Below, in pieces: positions 9,609-17,640 of a DNA stretch of 31,988 nt (positions are counted from its first letter, which is position 1; each line of letters opens with the position of its first letter). A program made the position numbers and the translations under genes. A model generated the notes under the pieces. It was not told the origin of the DNA. It saw nothing but the letters and a program-made list of their open reading frames with translations, and ran no database searches. The DNA comes from Anaerolineales bacterium (lineage in GTDB: Bacteria; Chloroflexota; Anaerolineae; 4572-78; J111). Location of the stretch: NCBI GenBank assembly GCA_020634935.1, contig JACKAT010000065.1, positions 1 through 31,988 of the forward strand. Reading direction: 5' to 3'.

Positions 9609-11420
9609 ATGGCAAAGATAATAGCAGTGACCGGCTGTCCCACCGGGATAGCCCACACCATTATGGCCGCGGAGGCCCTGAAGAAAACGGCCAAAGCGAT
9701 GGGCCACGACATCAAAGTCGAAACCCAAGGGGCTGAAGGGGCCAAAGATGTCCTCACCGAAAAAGATATCGCCGCCGCCGACGTGGTCATCATTAGTTCC
9801 GATATCCACGTGGATATGAGCCGATTTGCCGGTAAAACCGTCTATGGCGCGACGACCAGCGAAGCTATTCGCTATACGCAGGGTGTGATCGAAAGCGCCT
9901 TGCAGGAATCCCAGGAAGAAGCCCCGCCGCCGGTAGCCGAAACGGTTGGCCCGCCCAAAGTCGAGTCAACGGCGGAGAAGAAATACATTATTGCCATCAC
10001 CTCTTGCCCCACCGGCATCGCCCATACCTTTATGGCGGCTGAAGGGGTGAGAGCCGGCGCAGAGTCGCTGGGCCACGACGTAAAGGTGGAAACGCAAGGT
10101 TCAGTTGGCTCGCAGAATACCTTAACGCCGGAAGATATCCAACGGGCCGATATTCTGCTGATTGCCGCCGATACCAAGATCGACAAAAGCCGCTTTGTCG
10201 GCAAACGCATTTACGAAACCTCAACCAAAGCCGCCATTCACGATGGCGCCAAAGTGGTGGAGACGGCCTTGGCCGAAGCGAACGTTTACGGCGGGGCCGG
10301 AGCGGCCGGTAAGGCCGACCTGGCCACAGAAGTTGAGCAGCTCAAGAAGCAGCGCTCTGCCTCGCGAACCGGGCCTTACAAACACCTGATGACCGGCGTA
10401 TCCTACATGCTGCCGTTTGTGGTAGCCGGGGGCTTACTCATCGCGCTGGCTTTTGCTTTTGGCGGCATCTACGTCTATGATAACACCAACACTTTTGGCT
10501 GGGCCTTGTTCCAGATTGGCGCGCCGTCAGCTTTCGCCTTAATGGTGCCGATTTTGTCCGGCTTCATCGCCTACTCCATCGCCGACCGGCCCGGTATCGC
10601 GCCGGGGATGATTGGCGGGATGTTGGCCAGCAGTATTGGCGCCGGCTTCTTGGGCGGAATTGTCTCCGGGTTTATCGCCGGTTACTTTGTCGCCTGGTTG
10701 AGCGGCGTCCTCAAACTGCCGCGCGGATTGGAGGGGTTAAAGCCGATCCTGATCCTGCCGTTGATTGGCTCGGCCGTGACCGGTTTGTTGATGATCTATG
10801 TCGTTGGTACGCCGGTTAAGGCGGCGCTGGATGCCTTGACGGCCTGGCTCAGCGGGATGCAGGACAGCAGCGCGATGGTCCTCGGGTTGATCTTGGGGGC
10901 GATGATGGCCTTTGATATGGGCGGGCCGGTCAATAAATCGGCCTATGCCTTCTCGGTCGGGTTAATCGACAGCAATATCTTCTTGCCGATGGCTGCTGTG
11001 ATGGCCGCCGGCATGACCCCGCCGCTGGGTTTGGCGCTGGCCAGCACCCTGTTCAAAGATCGCTTCACCGCCGACGAACGAGAAGCCGGCAAAGCGGCCT
11101 GGGTCTTGGGCGCGTCCTTCATTACTGAAGGGGCGATCCCCTTTGCGGCCAAGGACCCGTTCCGGGTTATTCCGTCGATTATGGTCGGCTCGGCGGTCAC
11201 GGGCGCGTTATCGATGCTCTTTGGCTGTACCTTGCGCGTCCCGCACGGCGGCATCTTCGTTTTGCCTATCCCTAATGCCGTCGGCAACTTGCCGATGTAT
11301 ATTGTCGCGATTTTGGTGGGAACCGTGATTACCGCCGGGATGCTCTTTGTAATGAAGAAACCTGTCACTCAGACGGCGGCTAAACCCGTGGCTGTGGCGG
11401 CGTCGGAAGCAGCGGCTTAA
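9609..11420 (+). CDS. fruA: PTS fructose permease, EIIB-EIIB-EIIC
   Basis: A membrane protein of 603 residues that takes up and phosphorylates fructose. Residues 1-100 and about 124-222 are two EIIB domains, each with a phosphocysteine motif (TGCPTGIAHT, Cys 10; TSCPTGIAHT, Cys 133), joined by a Pro-rich linker. After a charged linker the EIIC domain (about 256-590) has roughly ten hydrophobic segments and the FDMGGPVNKSAYAF motif. Both cysteines are intact; in E. coli FruA the N-terminal EIIB-like domain lacks a usable site. EIIA is supplied by the fusion at 5865. AGGAGG precedes ATG at the usual distance. A strong hairpin about 25 nt after the stop may end the operon. Confidence 0.95.
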   Translation: MAKIIAVTGCPTGIAHTIMAAEALKKTAKAMGHDIKVETQGAEGAKDVLTEKDIAAADVVIISSDIHVDMSRFAGKTVYGATTSEAIRYTQGVIESALQESQEEAPPPVAETVGPPKVESTAEKKYIIAITSCPTGIAHTFMAAEGVRAGAESLGHDVKVETQGSVGSQNTLTPEDIQRADILLIAADTKIDKSRFVGKRIYETSTKAAIHDGAKVVETALAEANVYGGAGAAGKADLATEVEQLKKQRSASRTGPYKHLMTGVSYMLPFVVAGGLLIALAFAFGGIYVYDNTNTFGWALFQIGAPSAFALMVPILSGFIAYSIADRPGIAPGMIGGMLASSIGAGFLGGIVSGFIAGYFVAWLSGVLKLPRGLEGLKPILILPLIGSAVTGLLMIYVVGTPVKAALDALTAWLSGMQDSSAMVLGLILGAMMAFDMGGPVNKSAYAFSVGLIDSNIFLPMAAVMAAGMTPPLGLALASTLFKDRFTADEREAGKAAWVLGASFITEGAIPFAAKDPFRVIPSIMVGSAVTGALSMLFGCTLRVPHGGIFVLPIPNAVGNLPMYIVAILVGTVITAGMLFVMKKPVTQTAAKPVAVAASEAAA

Positions 11421-11443
11421 CAATAAACAGCAGAAGCTAAATG

Positions 11444-11474
11444 GGTAGACCAGGGCCATGCTCTGGTCTACCTT
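11444..11474 (+). terminator. Probable terminator hairpin after fruA
   Basis: GGTAGACCAG (11444-11453) pairs perfectly with CTGGTCTACC (11463-11472) over a 9-nt loop. Only a short TT follows, so termination may be inefficient or may rely on the stem alone. Confidence 0.5.
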
Positions 11475-11548
11475 AATCCTCAGATTAAAAATCCACGTAA
11501 CGACTCAGCCAACCTGTCATTTCGAGCGACGCAGGAGTGAGACATCTC

Positions 11549-11735
11549 CCTAGCACACTGAGGCATAAATAGCTCCTCTGAAAATAGCGATCTGGAGCGT
11601 CAAAGTTTACTTTGACCCCAACGTGGGTGACAAAGCAAGCTTTGTCGCTCCAATAAATTTTCATTCTCGCTGTCGCCCTATAAGGACTGTTCGACTCCCT
11701 AGTTCGTAGTAATGGCTTTAGCCGTTATTATCCAA
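11549..11735. repeat. Class 1 element interrupted by an inverted cloverleaf unit
   Basis: The left part (11551-11575) matches the class 1 element start at 4546-4570 in 24 of 25 bases, and AGTTCGTAGTAATGGC (from 11701) matches the class 1 core arm. Between them (11580-11700) lies a cloverleaf unit in reverse orientation with its spacer: GGAGC/GCTCC outer stem (11594-11651), arms GTCAAAGT/ACTTTGAC and GACAAAGC/GCTTTGTC and a central CCCA/TGGG hairpin. The class 2 unit has therefore inserted into a class 1 element. Confidence 0.65.
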
Positions 11736-11944
11736 GCAAGATTGGTCGTTTCTCAGCCTTAACCTGATGAAGTAGCCCTCAACGGCTGCGTAGTGACGAA
11801 AGATCTGACGGCAATTGATCTGTTTCCTGTCACGAGAAGGGAGGTCTTGAGCGCCAAAGGTCCTTTCTCACAGCGAGAAAGGTGGTCTGGCGCGGCAAAT
11901 GTCCTTTCTCACAGCGAGAAAGGACATTCGATGTGAAAAAGGGG
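11736..11944. repeat. Non-coding stretch with two strong hairpins
   Basis: No gene is visible. CCTTTCTC/GAGAAAGG hairpins with the same loop (acagc) occur at 11862-11882, within an outer CGCCA/TGGCG stem, and at 11900-11926, where TGTCCTTTCTC pairs with GAGAAAGGACA. They appear to be duplicated copies of one element. Confidence 0.5.
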
Positions 11945-12125
11945 GTTCCGCACGCTGGCGGAGGGGGGTCTGACTAGTCGAAGGTCGTTCCGCACGCTGG
12001 CGAAGGGAGGTCCAACTAGTCGAAGGTCGTTCCGCACGCTGGCGGAGGGGGGTCCAACTAGTCGAAGGGCGTTCCGCACGCTGGCGAAGGGCGATCCGAG
12101 TAGTCGAAGGTCGTTCCACATAGTA
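11945..12125. repeat. 42-bp tandem repeat, four copies plus a partial fifth
   Basis: Units start at 11945, 11987, 12029, 12071 and 12113, exactly 42 bp apart, each beginning GTTCCGCACGCTGGCG; the last breaks off after a few bases. Because 42 is a multiple of three, the minus strand gives a 14-residue repeat in an open frame, but there is no convincing start, family or composition for a protein. I treat it as a non-coding tandem repeat. Confidence 0.8.
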
Positions 12126-12295
12126 CGAAAGGATGGCGTGGCTCTTTGGGATGGTGCGGGGTGCACCCGAATATGACGTAGCGCGTAGTTCGTTGTGTTT
12201 CGCCTACGGAATACGTTGGTGGTGGGGCCAATTTGCGTCATCCGCGAGAATTTTTACCCCAGAGAACACCAAGGCGTTGTCCAAGAATAATTTAG

Positions 12296-12511
12296 TAACC
12301 TGAGTTCGATAATTAGAACCGAGCATGTCATTTCGTAGCCGGAGGCGGAGAAATCCCTCAGGCATAGCCATAGCGAAGCATTCGCCGGGAAAATTTGACG
12401 TTGTCGCTTCAAATTTTCCCCGCCAAATTACTTTTCATTGTATTGTCACCGGGATTTCTCCGCTGGCGCTCCGAAATGACATGAAGGACATGAATTTCCG
12501 AACTCAGGTTA
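12296..12511. repeat. 216-bp inverted-repeat element with about 62-bp arms
   Basis: Ends TAACCTGAGTTCG (12296-12308) and CGAACTCAGGTTA (12499-12511) are perfect inverses. The arms continue inward (CATGTCATTTCG 12324-12335 against CGAAATGACATG 12472-12483) up to GAGAAATCCC / GGGATTTCTC. A smaller inverted repeat with AAAATTTGA / TCAAATTTT arms is nested in the centre. No transposase is encoded. The arms include the widespread TGTCATTTCG motif also seen near 11518. Confidence 0.7.
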
Positions 12512-12521
12512 AGATCGACCC

Positions 12522-12641
12522 TTAAATAACTTGAGCCGTCAGACCGGAGATTGGAGATTAGAGATCAGGCGATTGGCCTTAGAAATCTCCCCATCGCCCT
12601 ATCTCCTTATCTCTATCTTCAGTCTTGCTGAAGTTATTTAA
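12522..12641. repeat. Heptamer-armed palindrome (GGAGATT iterations)
   Basis: Terminal inverse TTAAATAACTT / AAGTTATTTAA bounds the element. The left arm has GGAGATT, GGAGATT, AGAGATC; the right arm, reverse complemented, has GAAGATA, GAGATAA, GGAGATA, GGGCGAT. The period is seven and the two arms are partly complementary. Confidence 0.6.
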
Positions 12642-12737
12642 TTGCCATTCCTTAGCATTTTGGTGATGTCGAATAGATGACACGCCTGAGCAGTTACAAA
12701 ATCACTAACCAACTTTTAGCAAAAGGAGAGAAATCAC

Positions 12738-14084
12738 ATGCAGGTTAATCCGGGCATTTTTAAAGCCTATGATATCCGGGGCATTTACCCCACCGACCTT
12801 AATGAGGAGGTGGGTTACGCCATCGGCCGGGCCTTTGCCAGCTTTTTGCAGGTGGATACCGTCATCGTCGGGCGCGATATGCGGCTATCCGGCCCGCAGA
12901 TGTTCGACGCCGTTACCCGTGGTCTGATGGATCAGGGGGCCGATGTGATCAACGTCGGCATGGTTAGCACCGACCAATACTACTACGCTTGCGCGACGCT
13001 GGGCCACGCCGGAATGATGGTCACGGCCTCGCACAACCCCAAAGATTACAGCGGTTTCAAAATGGTGCGCAAAATGCCGCAACTGCTCAGCGGCGACGAG
13101 GGCATTCAAGACCTGCGCCGAATTGTGGAAAATGATGCTTACACCACCCCTGCTCGCCAGGGCAGTATGACCACGGTCGATCTGAGTGAAGAGTTTATCA
13201 CTATGGTCTTGAGCCTGATCGATGCCGAGTCGCTGATGCCGCTCAAAGTTGTGGCCGATACCGGCAACGGCATGGTCGGGCCTAGCCTGAAACGGGTTTT
13301 CGAGCGGCTGCCCTCGGTTGAACTGATCGGCATGTACCTCGAACCCGACGGCAGCTTGCCCAACCACGGCCTCGATCCGCTCCAGCCGGAAAACCGGGCC
13401 GAACTGCAAGCCCGCGTGCCGGCCGAAAACGCCGACGTCGGCTTTGCCTTTGACGGCGACGGCGACCGGTTTTTCACCATTGACGACCGGGGCGACTTCA
13501 TTTCTGGCGACTTTATGACCGCCCTACTGGGTTCCTATTTGCTGGAGAAATATCCCGGCTCAAAAGTGCTGTATGATGTGAGGGCCTCGTGGGCGGTACC
13601 CGATCTGATCTCGGACGCCGGGGGGACGGCGCTGATGGAGCGAGTCGGCCACGCCTTTATCAAGGCGCGTATGGCTAAGGAAAACGCCATCTTCGCCGGT
13701 GAGGTCAGTGGTCACTACTACTTTAAAGATTTCTTCTTTGCCGATTCCGGTATTGTGCCTGCGCTGTATATTCTGGAAATGCTGTCTAAAAAGAAGGCCA
13801 AACTGTCTGAACTGCTGGCGCCGCTGGAAGCGGAATATTTTATCTCCGGCGAAATCAATACCCGGATTGCCGGCGAGCCGGCTGCGAAGATGAAAGAGTT
13901 GGCCGAAATGTTCAACGACGGTCAGATCGAATGGCTGGATGGCGTGTCGGTGACCTACGACGATTGGCACTTTAACGTCCGCCCGTCCAACACCGAGCCG
14001 CTGCTGCGCCTGAACTTGGAAGCCAAATCAAAAGCGTTAATGGAAGAAAAGCGTGATCAGATTTTGGAGATTATTCGATCCTAG
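12738..14084 (+). CDS. manB: Phosphomannomutase/phosphoglucomutase
   Basis: An alpha-D-phosphohexomutase of 448 residues that interconverts hexose 1- and 6-phosphates for sugar nucleotide and glycogen or exopolysaccharide synthesis. Seen in order: phosphoserine loop TASHNP (Ser 98), metal-binding DGDGDR (239-244), sugar-specificity loop GEVSGHYYF (321-329) and phosphate-binding RPSNTEP (415-421). The GEVSGH form is typical of the PMM/PGM group with dual specificity, so mannose versus glucose preference is not settled by sequence. AGGAG precedes the ATG. A 57-nt gap separates it from the pyrophosphatase gene, so the two may be co-transcribed. Confidence 0.93.
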   Translation: MQVNPGIFKAYDIRGIYPTDLNEEVGYAIGRAFASFLQVDTVIVGRDMRLSGPQMFDAVTRGLMDQGADVINVGMVSTDQYYYACATLGHAGMMVTASHNPKDYSGFKMVRKMPQLLSGDEGIQDLRRIVENDAYTTPARQGSMTTVDLSEEFITMVLSLIDAESLMPLKVVADTGNGMVGPSLKRVFERLPSVELIGMYLEPDGSLPNHGLDPLQPENRAELQARVPAENADVGFAFDGDGDRFFTIDDRGDFISGDFMTALLGSYLLEKYPGSKVLYDVRASWAVPDLISDAGGTALMERVGHAFIKARMAKENAIFAGEVSGHYYFKDFFFADSGIVPALYILEMLSKKKAKLSELLAPLEAEYFISGEINTRIAGEPAAKMKELAEMFNDGQIEWLDGVSVTYDDWHFNVRPSNTEPLLRLNLEAKSKALMEEKRDQILEIIRS

Positions 14085-14141
14085 TCAGGTGTAAGTGATA
14101 AGGTTTCTTAAAATGAAATATAAGCGCATAGGGGAATAATA

Positions 14142-15761
14142 ATGGATTCCATCTATATCTTCGGCCATAAAAAACCGGACACCGACTCGATTTGCTCGGC
14201 TATAGCCTACGCCCATCTGAAGAACACGCAAAATGATGCGACCTACGTCCCGGCTCGGCTGGGCGATATCAACCGCGAGACCCGCTTCGTGCTGGATACA
14301 TTCGATGTTCCCGACCCCGAGTTTATCCCGCATGTGTTTCTGCGGGTGGCGGATGTGATGAACACGGAAATCATCAGCGCCCCCGCTACCTGCACCATTC
14401 TGGATGTGGGCCGGTTAATGCGCGAGCATCGGGTTCGAGCGGTGCCTATTATTGATGAATCCAGACGCGTTCAGGGCGTTATCACCGAAAATATTCTGGC
14501 TCGTAACTATTTAAAAGAGTTACACGTTCAAGGCTTAGCCGACACCCCAACGGAGTTGGGTAGAATTACCAGGACCTTAAATGGTCGACTACTGGCCGGC
14601 GAGCCGGCCAAGCGGGTCTCCGGCAAGGTCGTCATCGGGGCTATGGCGCCGGACGCGATGGTCAAGTACATTGCGCCCGGCGATCTGGTGGCGGTCGGCA
14701 ATCGTGAAAATGCCCAGGAAGCGGCCTTAAACTGCGATATCTCTTGCCTGATCATCACGGGTGACTTTGATCCCTCGCCGGAAATTCAGCAGTTGGCTTG
14801 TGATAAAGGTTCGGCCATCATTGTGACGCCCCACGATACCTTTGCCGCGGCCCGTTTAATCAACCTGAGTATATCGGTCTTACAAATGGTCGGCACGAAT
14901 TTTATCACGGTTACCCCCGATACGCTGGTCAAAGAGATCACCACCGAGGTGGTTGGGACGAATACCACTTTCGCTTTGGTCAATGACGCTGACGGCGTTC
15001 TAGTGGGCATGGTGACCCGGAGCAATCTGGTCACGCGCCGGCCTCGCCGGGTGATTCTGGTCGATCATTCGGAGCGCAGCCAATCGGCTGAAGGGATCGA
15101 GAAAGCGGAAATTGTGGAGATTTTGGATCACCACCGCTTAGGGGGATTGGAAACGGCCCAACCGATGCTGGCGATGATTGCGCCCGTGGGCTGCACATCC
15201 ACGCTCGTGTTGCGCCGCTACAAAGAATTGGGGGTGACGCCGCCTCGGGCGATGGCCGGCCTGATGGTGGCCGCCATTTTATCCGATACGATGCTTTTGA
15301 AATCGCCTACGACCACGCCCGAAGATGTGGCCGCCATTGATGACCTGGGCAAGATACTGGGCGAAGATCCGCTGGCGTTTGGCCGGCGGATGTACAACGC
15401 CAAGTTCGACATCGAGACGCTGTCGCCGGACGTTCTGGTGACCAGCGACCTAAAAGTGTTCTCACTTGGCTCGAAAACGGTCGGCATTGGTCAGGTGGAA
15501 GTGGCCGATAAAGAGGTCGTGCTGTCGAGAAAAACCGAAATTCTGAAGGCTATGCATCAGTACCAGACCGTGCATCATTTCGATTTGCTTCTGCTTATGG
15601 TTAGCGACATTTTACTCGAAGGCACCGAACTGATCGCGGTTGGCCAGACGCGCACGGTGGAAAAAGCCTTTGGCGTATCGCTCAAGGAGCAGTCAGCTTT
15701 TCTGCCCGGCGTCCTCTCCCGAAAAAAACAGATTGTGCCGCCTATCTCCAATGCCCTCTAA
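14142..15761 (+). CDS. ppaC: Manganese-dependent inorganic pyrophosphatase, CBS-DRTGG type (family II)
   Basis: Hydrolyses pyrophosphate to phosphate and so pulls biosynthetic reactions forward. It has 539 residues: DHH N-terminal part with GHKKPDTDS (metal ligands His 9, Asp 13, Asp 15), first CBS motif (about 70-125), DRTGG-like insert (about 135-245), second CBS (about 250-300), VDHS (308-311), DHH motif at 329-331, and a C-terminal DHHA2 domain with the SRKKQ signature (526-530). Plain family II enzymes are about 310 residues; the insert marks the nucleotide-regulated CBS-PPase class, in which AMP or ADP commonly inhibit and ATP or diadenosine polyphosphates activate (family knowledge). 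All metal ligands I looked for are present. A clear terminator follows. Confidence 0.93.
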   Translation: MDSIYIFGHKKPDTDSICSAIAYAHLKNTQNDATYVPARLGDINRETRFVLDTFDVPDPEFIPHVFLRVADVMNTEIISAPATCTILDVGRLMREHRVRAVPIIDESRRVQGVITENILARNYLKELHVQGLADTPTELGRITRTLNGRLLAGEPAKRVSGKVVIGAMAPDAMVKYIAPGDLVAVGNRENAQEAALNCDISCLIITGDFDPSPEIQQLACDKGSAIIVTPHDTFAAARLINLSISVLQMVGTNFITVTPDTLVKEITTEVVGTNTTFALVNDADGVLVGMVTRSNLVTRRPRRVILVDHSERSQSAEGIEKAEIVEILDHHRLGGLETAQPMLAMIAPVGCTSTLVLRRYKELGVTPPRAMAGLMVAAILSDTMLLKSPTTTPEDVAAIDDLGKILGEDPLAFGRRMYNAKFDIETLSPDVLVTSDLKVFSLGSKTVGIGQVEVADKEVVLSRKTEILKAMHQYQTVHHFDLLLLMVSDILLEGTELIAVGQTRTVEKAFGVSLKEQSAFLPGVLSRKKQIVPPISNAL

Positions 15762-15790
15762 CCAAGTGACTGTCACCTGGTTTTTATTTT
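15761..15790 (+). terminator. Intrinsic terminator after the pyrophosphatase gene
   Basis: ACCA-GTGA pairs with TCAC-TGGT across a CTG loop with one mismatch, followed at once by TTTTTATTTT. It begins at the last base of the stop codon. Confidence 0.8.
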
Positions 15791-15798
15791 ATAACTCA

Positions 15799-15898
15799 AG
15801 TTGCCACCCAATGTCATTAAGCTAGTGTAATGGAGTCGAGGCTTTAGCCGGCTGAAGCCTCGACTCCGGTCTAAACTTAATGACATTGAGTTGCCACC
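15799..15898. repeat. MITE-like palindrome with 10-bp flanking direct repeats
   Basis: AGTTGCCACC occurs at 15799-15808 and 15889-15898 and flanks inverted ends AATGTCATTAAG (15810-15821) and CTTAATGACATT (15876-15887). The centre is a near-perfect hairpin, GGAGTCGAGGCTT / AAGCCTCGACTCC (15832-15867). The flanking repeats look like a target-site duplication. Confidence 0.65.
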
Positions 15899-15911
15899 TT
15901 GATGCCCAAAC

Positions 15912-15987
15912 GGGGAGTAAGAAGTAGGGAGTAGGGAGTAGAAGGCAAAAAACGGCTTACTTCCTACTCCTTACTCCTTACTCCCGG
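15912..15987. repeat. Heptamer-armed hairpin (GGGAGTA iterations)
   Basis: Left arm 7-mers: GGGAGTA, AGAAGTA, GGGAGTA, GGGAGTA (15913-15940). Right arm, reverse complemented: GGGAGTA, AGGAGTA, AGGAGTA, GGAAGTA. The loop is about 15 nt. The stretch from 15988 to 16072 shows nothing further. Confidence 0.7.
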
Positions 15988-16072
15988 CGTACTTAGGGCT
16001 GTAACGTTGGTTTTTCCATTATTCCTGAGCAAAGTAGCAACAGGGGTTTTTATATGTGATGCTGCCTCGCGG

Positions 16073-16101
16073 TTGACAAGGGATTATGACCTCCCTATAA
16101 T
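16073..16101 (+). promoter_or_regulatory. Promoter of the PyrF-PyrE gene
   Basis: A perfect TTGACA (16073-16078), a 17-nt spacer and a perfect TATAAT (16096-16101). Transcription should start near 16108, leaving a leader of about 30 nt with no room for an attenuator. Confidence 0.9.
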
Positions 16102-16137
16102 CCTCAAGATTTTGATTTTATAAAGGCAGGCACCCCG

Positions 16138-17568
16138 ATGACCGTACAAAAAAGTTTTGTTGAAAAATTAACCGACCGGATCGAGCGCAACAACTCGCTG
16201 CTGTGCGTGGGCTTAGATCCCGATCCGAAATCCTACCCCGCCGCTTTTCCGGCCACGATTGATGCCCCCGCTTTGGCAGCCTGGGGCCGCCGGCTGATCG
16301 AGCAGACCGCCGAGCTAGTTTGCTGTTACAAACCCAATTTCGCCTTTTACGAACAGTATGGGCCGGCAGGCTTAGAGGCGCTGCGCCAAACTATCGAGGC
16401 CGTGCCGGATGGTATCCCAGTTCTGCTCGACGCCAAACGGGGCGATATCGGCAGTACGGCGGCGGCTTACGCCCGGGCCGCTTTTGAGATTTGGGGGGCG
16501 GACGCCGTAACCGTTAGCCCTTACCTGGGCCGCGACAGCATCGCTCCCTTCTTAGACTATCCGGGCAAGATGGTTTTTGTGTTGAGCTACACCTCCAATC
16601 CGTCGGCCCAAACGATCCAAGAATTCGGCGGGGAGACGAACCGGCTGTTTGAGCATGTGGTGAAACAGGCGCAGACTTGGGGCAGCGTTGAACAGGTGGG
16701 CTTTGTCGTCGGGGCCACCCAACCTCACGCTCTGGCCCAAGTCCGGCGGTTGATGGCGGGCGGGGGCCATTGGATCCTCGCGCCGGGCGTCGGGGCGCAG
16801 GGAGGCGATCTGTCAGCGGCGTTGGCGGCGGGGCTGAACCAAAACGGCAGCGGGTTGATTGTGCCGGTCTCGCGTGGCGTTATCTATGCCGACAAACCGG
16901 GTCAGGCCGCGCTCGCGCTGCGGGATGAGATCAACCAGGCCCGGCAAGCCATTTCGCCGCCCAAGGCCGAGGCCGGATCGCCCTATTTGGATCTGATTAT
17001 TCAACTGCATAAGATTGGCTGTATTCAGTTCGGGCAGTTTACCTTGGCTTCGGGCAAACCGTCGCCGATATATATCGACCTGCGCCGGATAGCCGCCTCG
17101 CCGGCAGTTCTCAAAATGGCCGCGCAAGTTTACGCCGATCTGATTCGGCCGTTGACCTACGATCACATTGCGGCCGTACCCTACGCCGCGCTGACCATCG
17201 GTACGGCAGTGGCGCTGGAAACAGGCCGGCCGTTGATTTATCCGCGCAAAGAGGCTAAAGCATACGGGACAGGCCAAACGGTTGAGGGTGTTTTCGCAGC
17301 AGGGGATAAAGCGGTCATCATCGAAGATTTGGTCACTAGCGGCGGCAGTGTCATAAAAGCGGTCGAGCAGTTGAAAGCGGTCGGGATAACCGTGACCGAT
17401 GCCGCAGTCCTGATCGATCGGGAGCAAGGCGGCCGGGCCAATTTAGCCGCAGAAGGCTGCCAACTCCACGCCGCCTTACAGTTATCCGATATATTGGCCA
17501 CCTTATATGCCGCCGGTCGCATTTCCGCCGAGCAGTTGGCCGAAGTCAAACAATACCTGGCCTCGTAA
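16138..17568 (+). CDS. pyrF/pyrE: Bifunctional orotidine 5'-phosphate decarboxylase-orotate phosphoribosyltransferase
   Basis: The last two steps of UMP synthesis in one protein of 476 residues. Residues 1-275 are the decarboxylase: LLCVGLDPDP, Lys 65 (CCYKPNFAF), catalytic LLDAKRGDIG (Asp 98, Lys 100, Asp 103), VSPYLG and the phosphate-binding LAPGVGAQGGD. Residues about 285-476 are the phosphoribosyltransferase: FTLASGKPSPIYIDLR, PRKEAKAYGTG (369-379) and the PRPP motif VIIEDLVTSGGS (393-404). The order, decarboxylase then transferase, is the reverse of animal and plant UMP synthase and matches the fusion described in trypanosomatids and some bacteria. All catalytic residues named are intact. 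It has its own strong promoter and no close partner gene. Confidence 0.95.
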   Translation: MTVQKSFVEKLTDRIERNNSLLCVGLDPDPKSYPAAFPATIDAPALAAWGRRLIEQTAELVCCYKPNFAFYEQYGPAGLEALRQTIEAVPDGIPVLLDAKRGDIGSTAAAYARAAFEIWGADAVTVSPYLGRDSIAPFLDYPGKMVFVLSYTSNPSAQTIQEFGGETNRLFEHVVKQAQTWGSVEQVGFVVGATQPHALAQVRRLMAGGGHWILAPGVGAQGGDLSAALAAGLNQNGSGLIVPVSRGVIYADKPGQAALALRDEINQARQAISPPKAEAGSPYLDLIIQLHKIGCIQFGQFTLASGKPSPIYIDLRRIAASPAVLKMAAQVYADLIRPLTYDHIAAVPYAALTIGTAVALETGRPLIYPRKEAKAYGTGQTVEGVFAAGDKAVIIEDLVTSGGSVIKAVEQLKAVGITVTDAAVLIDREQGGRANLAAEGCQLHAALQLSDILATLYAAGRISAEQLAEVKQYLAS

Positions 17569-17576
17569 AAAGAAAA

Positions 17577-17604
17577 AGCTATCCATCACGCGTGATGGAT
17601 AGCT
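17577..17604 (-). terminator. Perfect palindrome, terminator for the roadblock gene
   Basis: A perfect 28-bp palindrome (half-site AGCTATCCATCACG). On the minus strand it is followed by TTTTCTTTTT, giving a good intrinsic terminator for the gene at 18009-17641; on the plus strand it follows the PyrF-PyrE stop but has no T run. It probably serves as the shared boundary of the two convergent genes. Confidence 0.75.
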
Positions 17605-17640
17605 GGTCGCCAACAATACAATAACAATGAATGGACGTAG

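Noticed and set aside
11580..11700. tRNA-like cloverleaf
   Set aside because: The folded unit has an outer stem and three arms, but no CCA-end acceptor geometry, T-loop or D-loop bases. It is a palindromic repeat, not a tRNA.
11945..12125. CRISPR array
   Set aside because: The repeats are directly adjacent, with no unique spacers, and no cas genes are present.
11868..12241. Two minus-strand open frames (83 and 110 codons) with 14-residue repeats
   Set aside because: They translate the 42-bp tandem repeat and adjacent hairpins. Several frames stay open because 42 is divisible by three, and there is no ribosome binding site or recognisable fold.
12325..12525. 66-codon plus-strand open frame
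   Set aside because: It lies wholly within the 216-bp inverted-repeat element and its composition follows the repeat.
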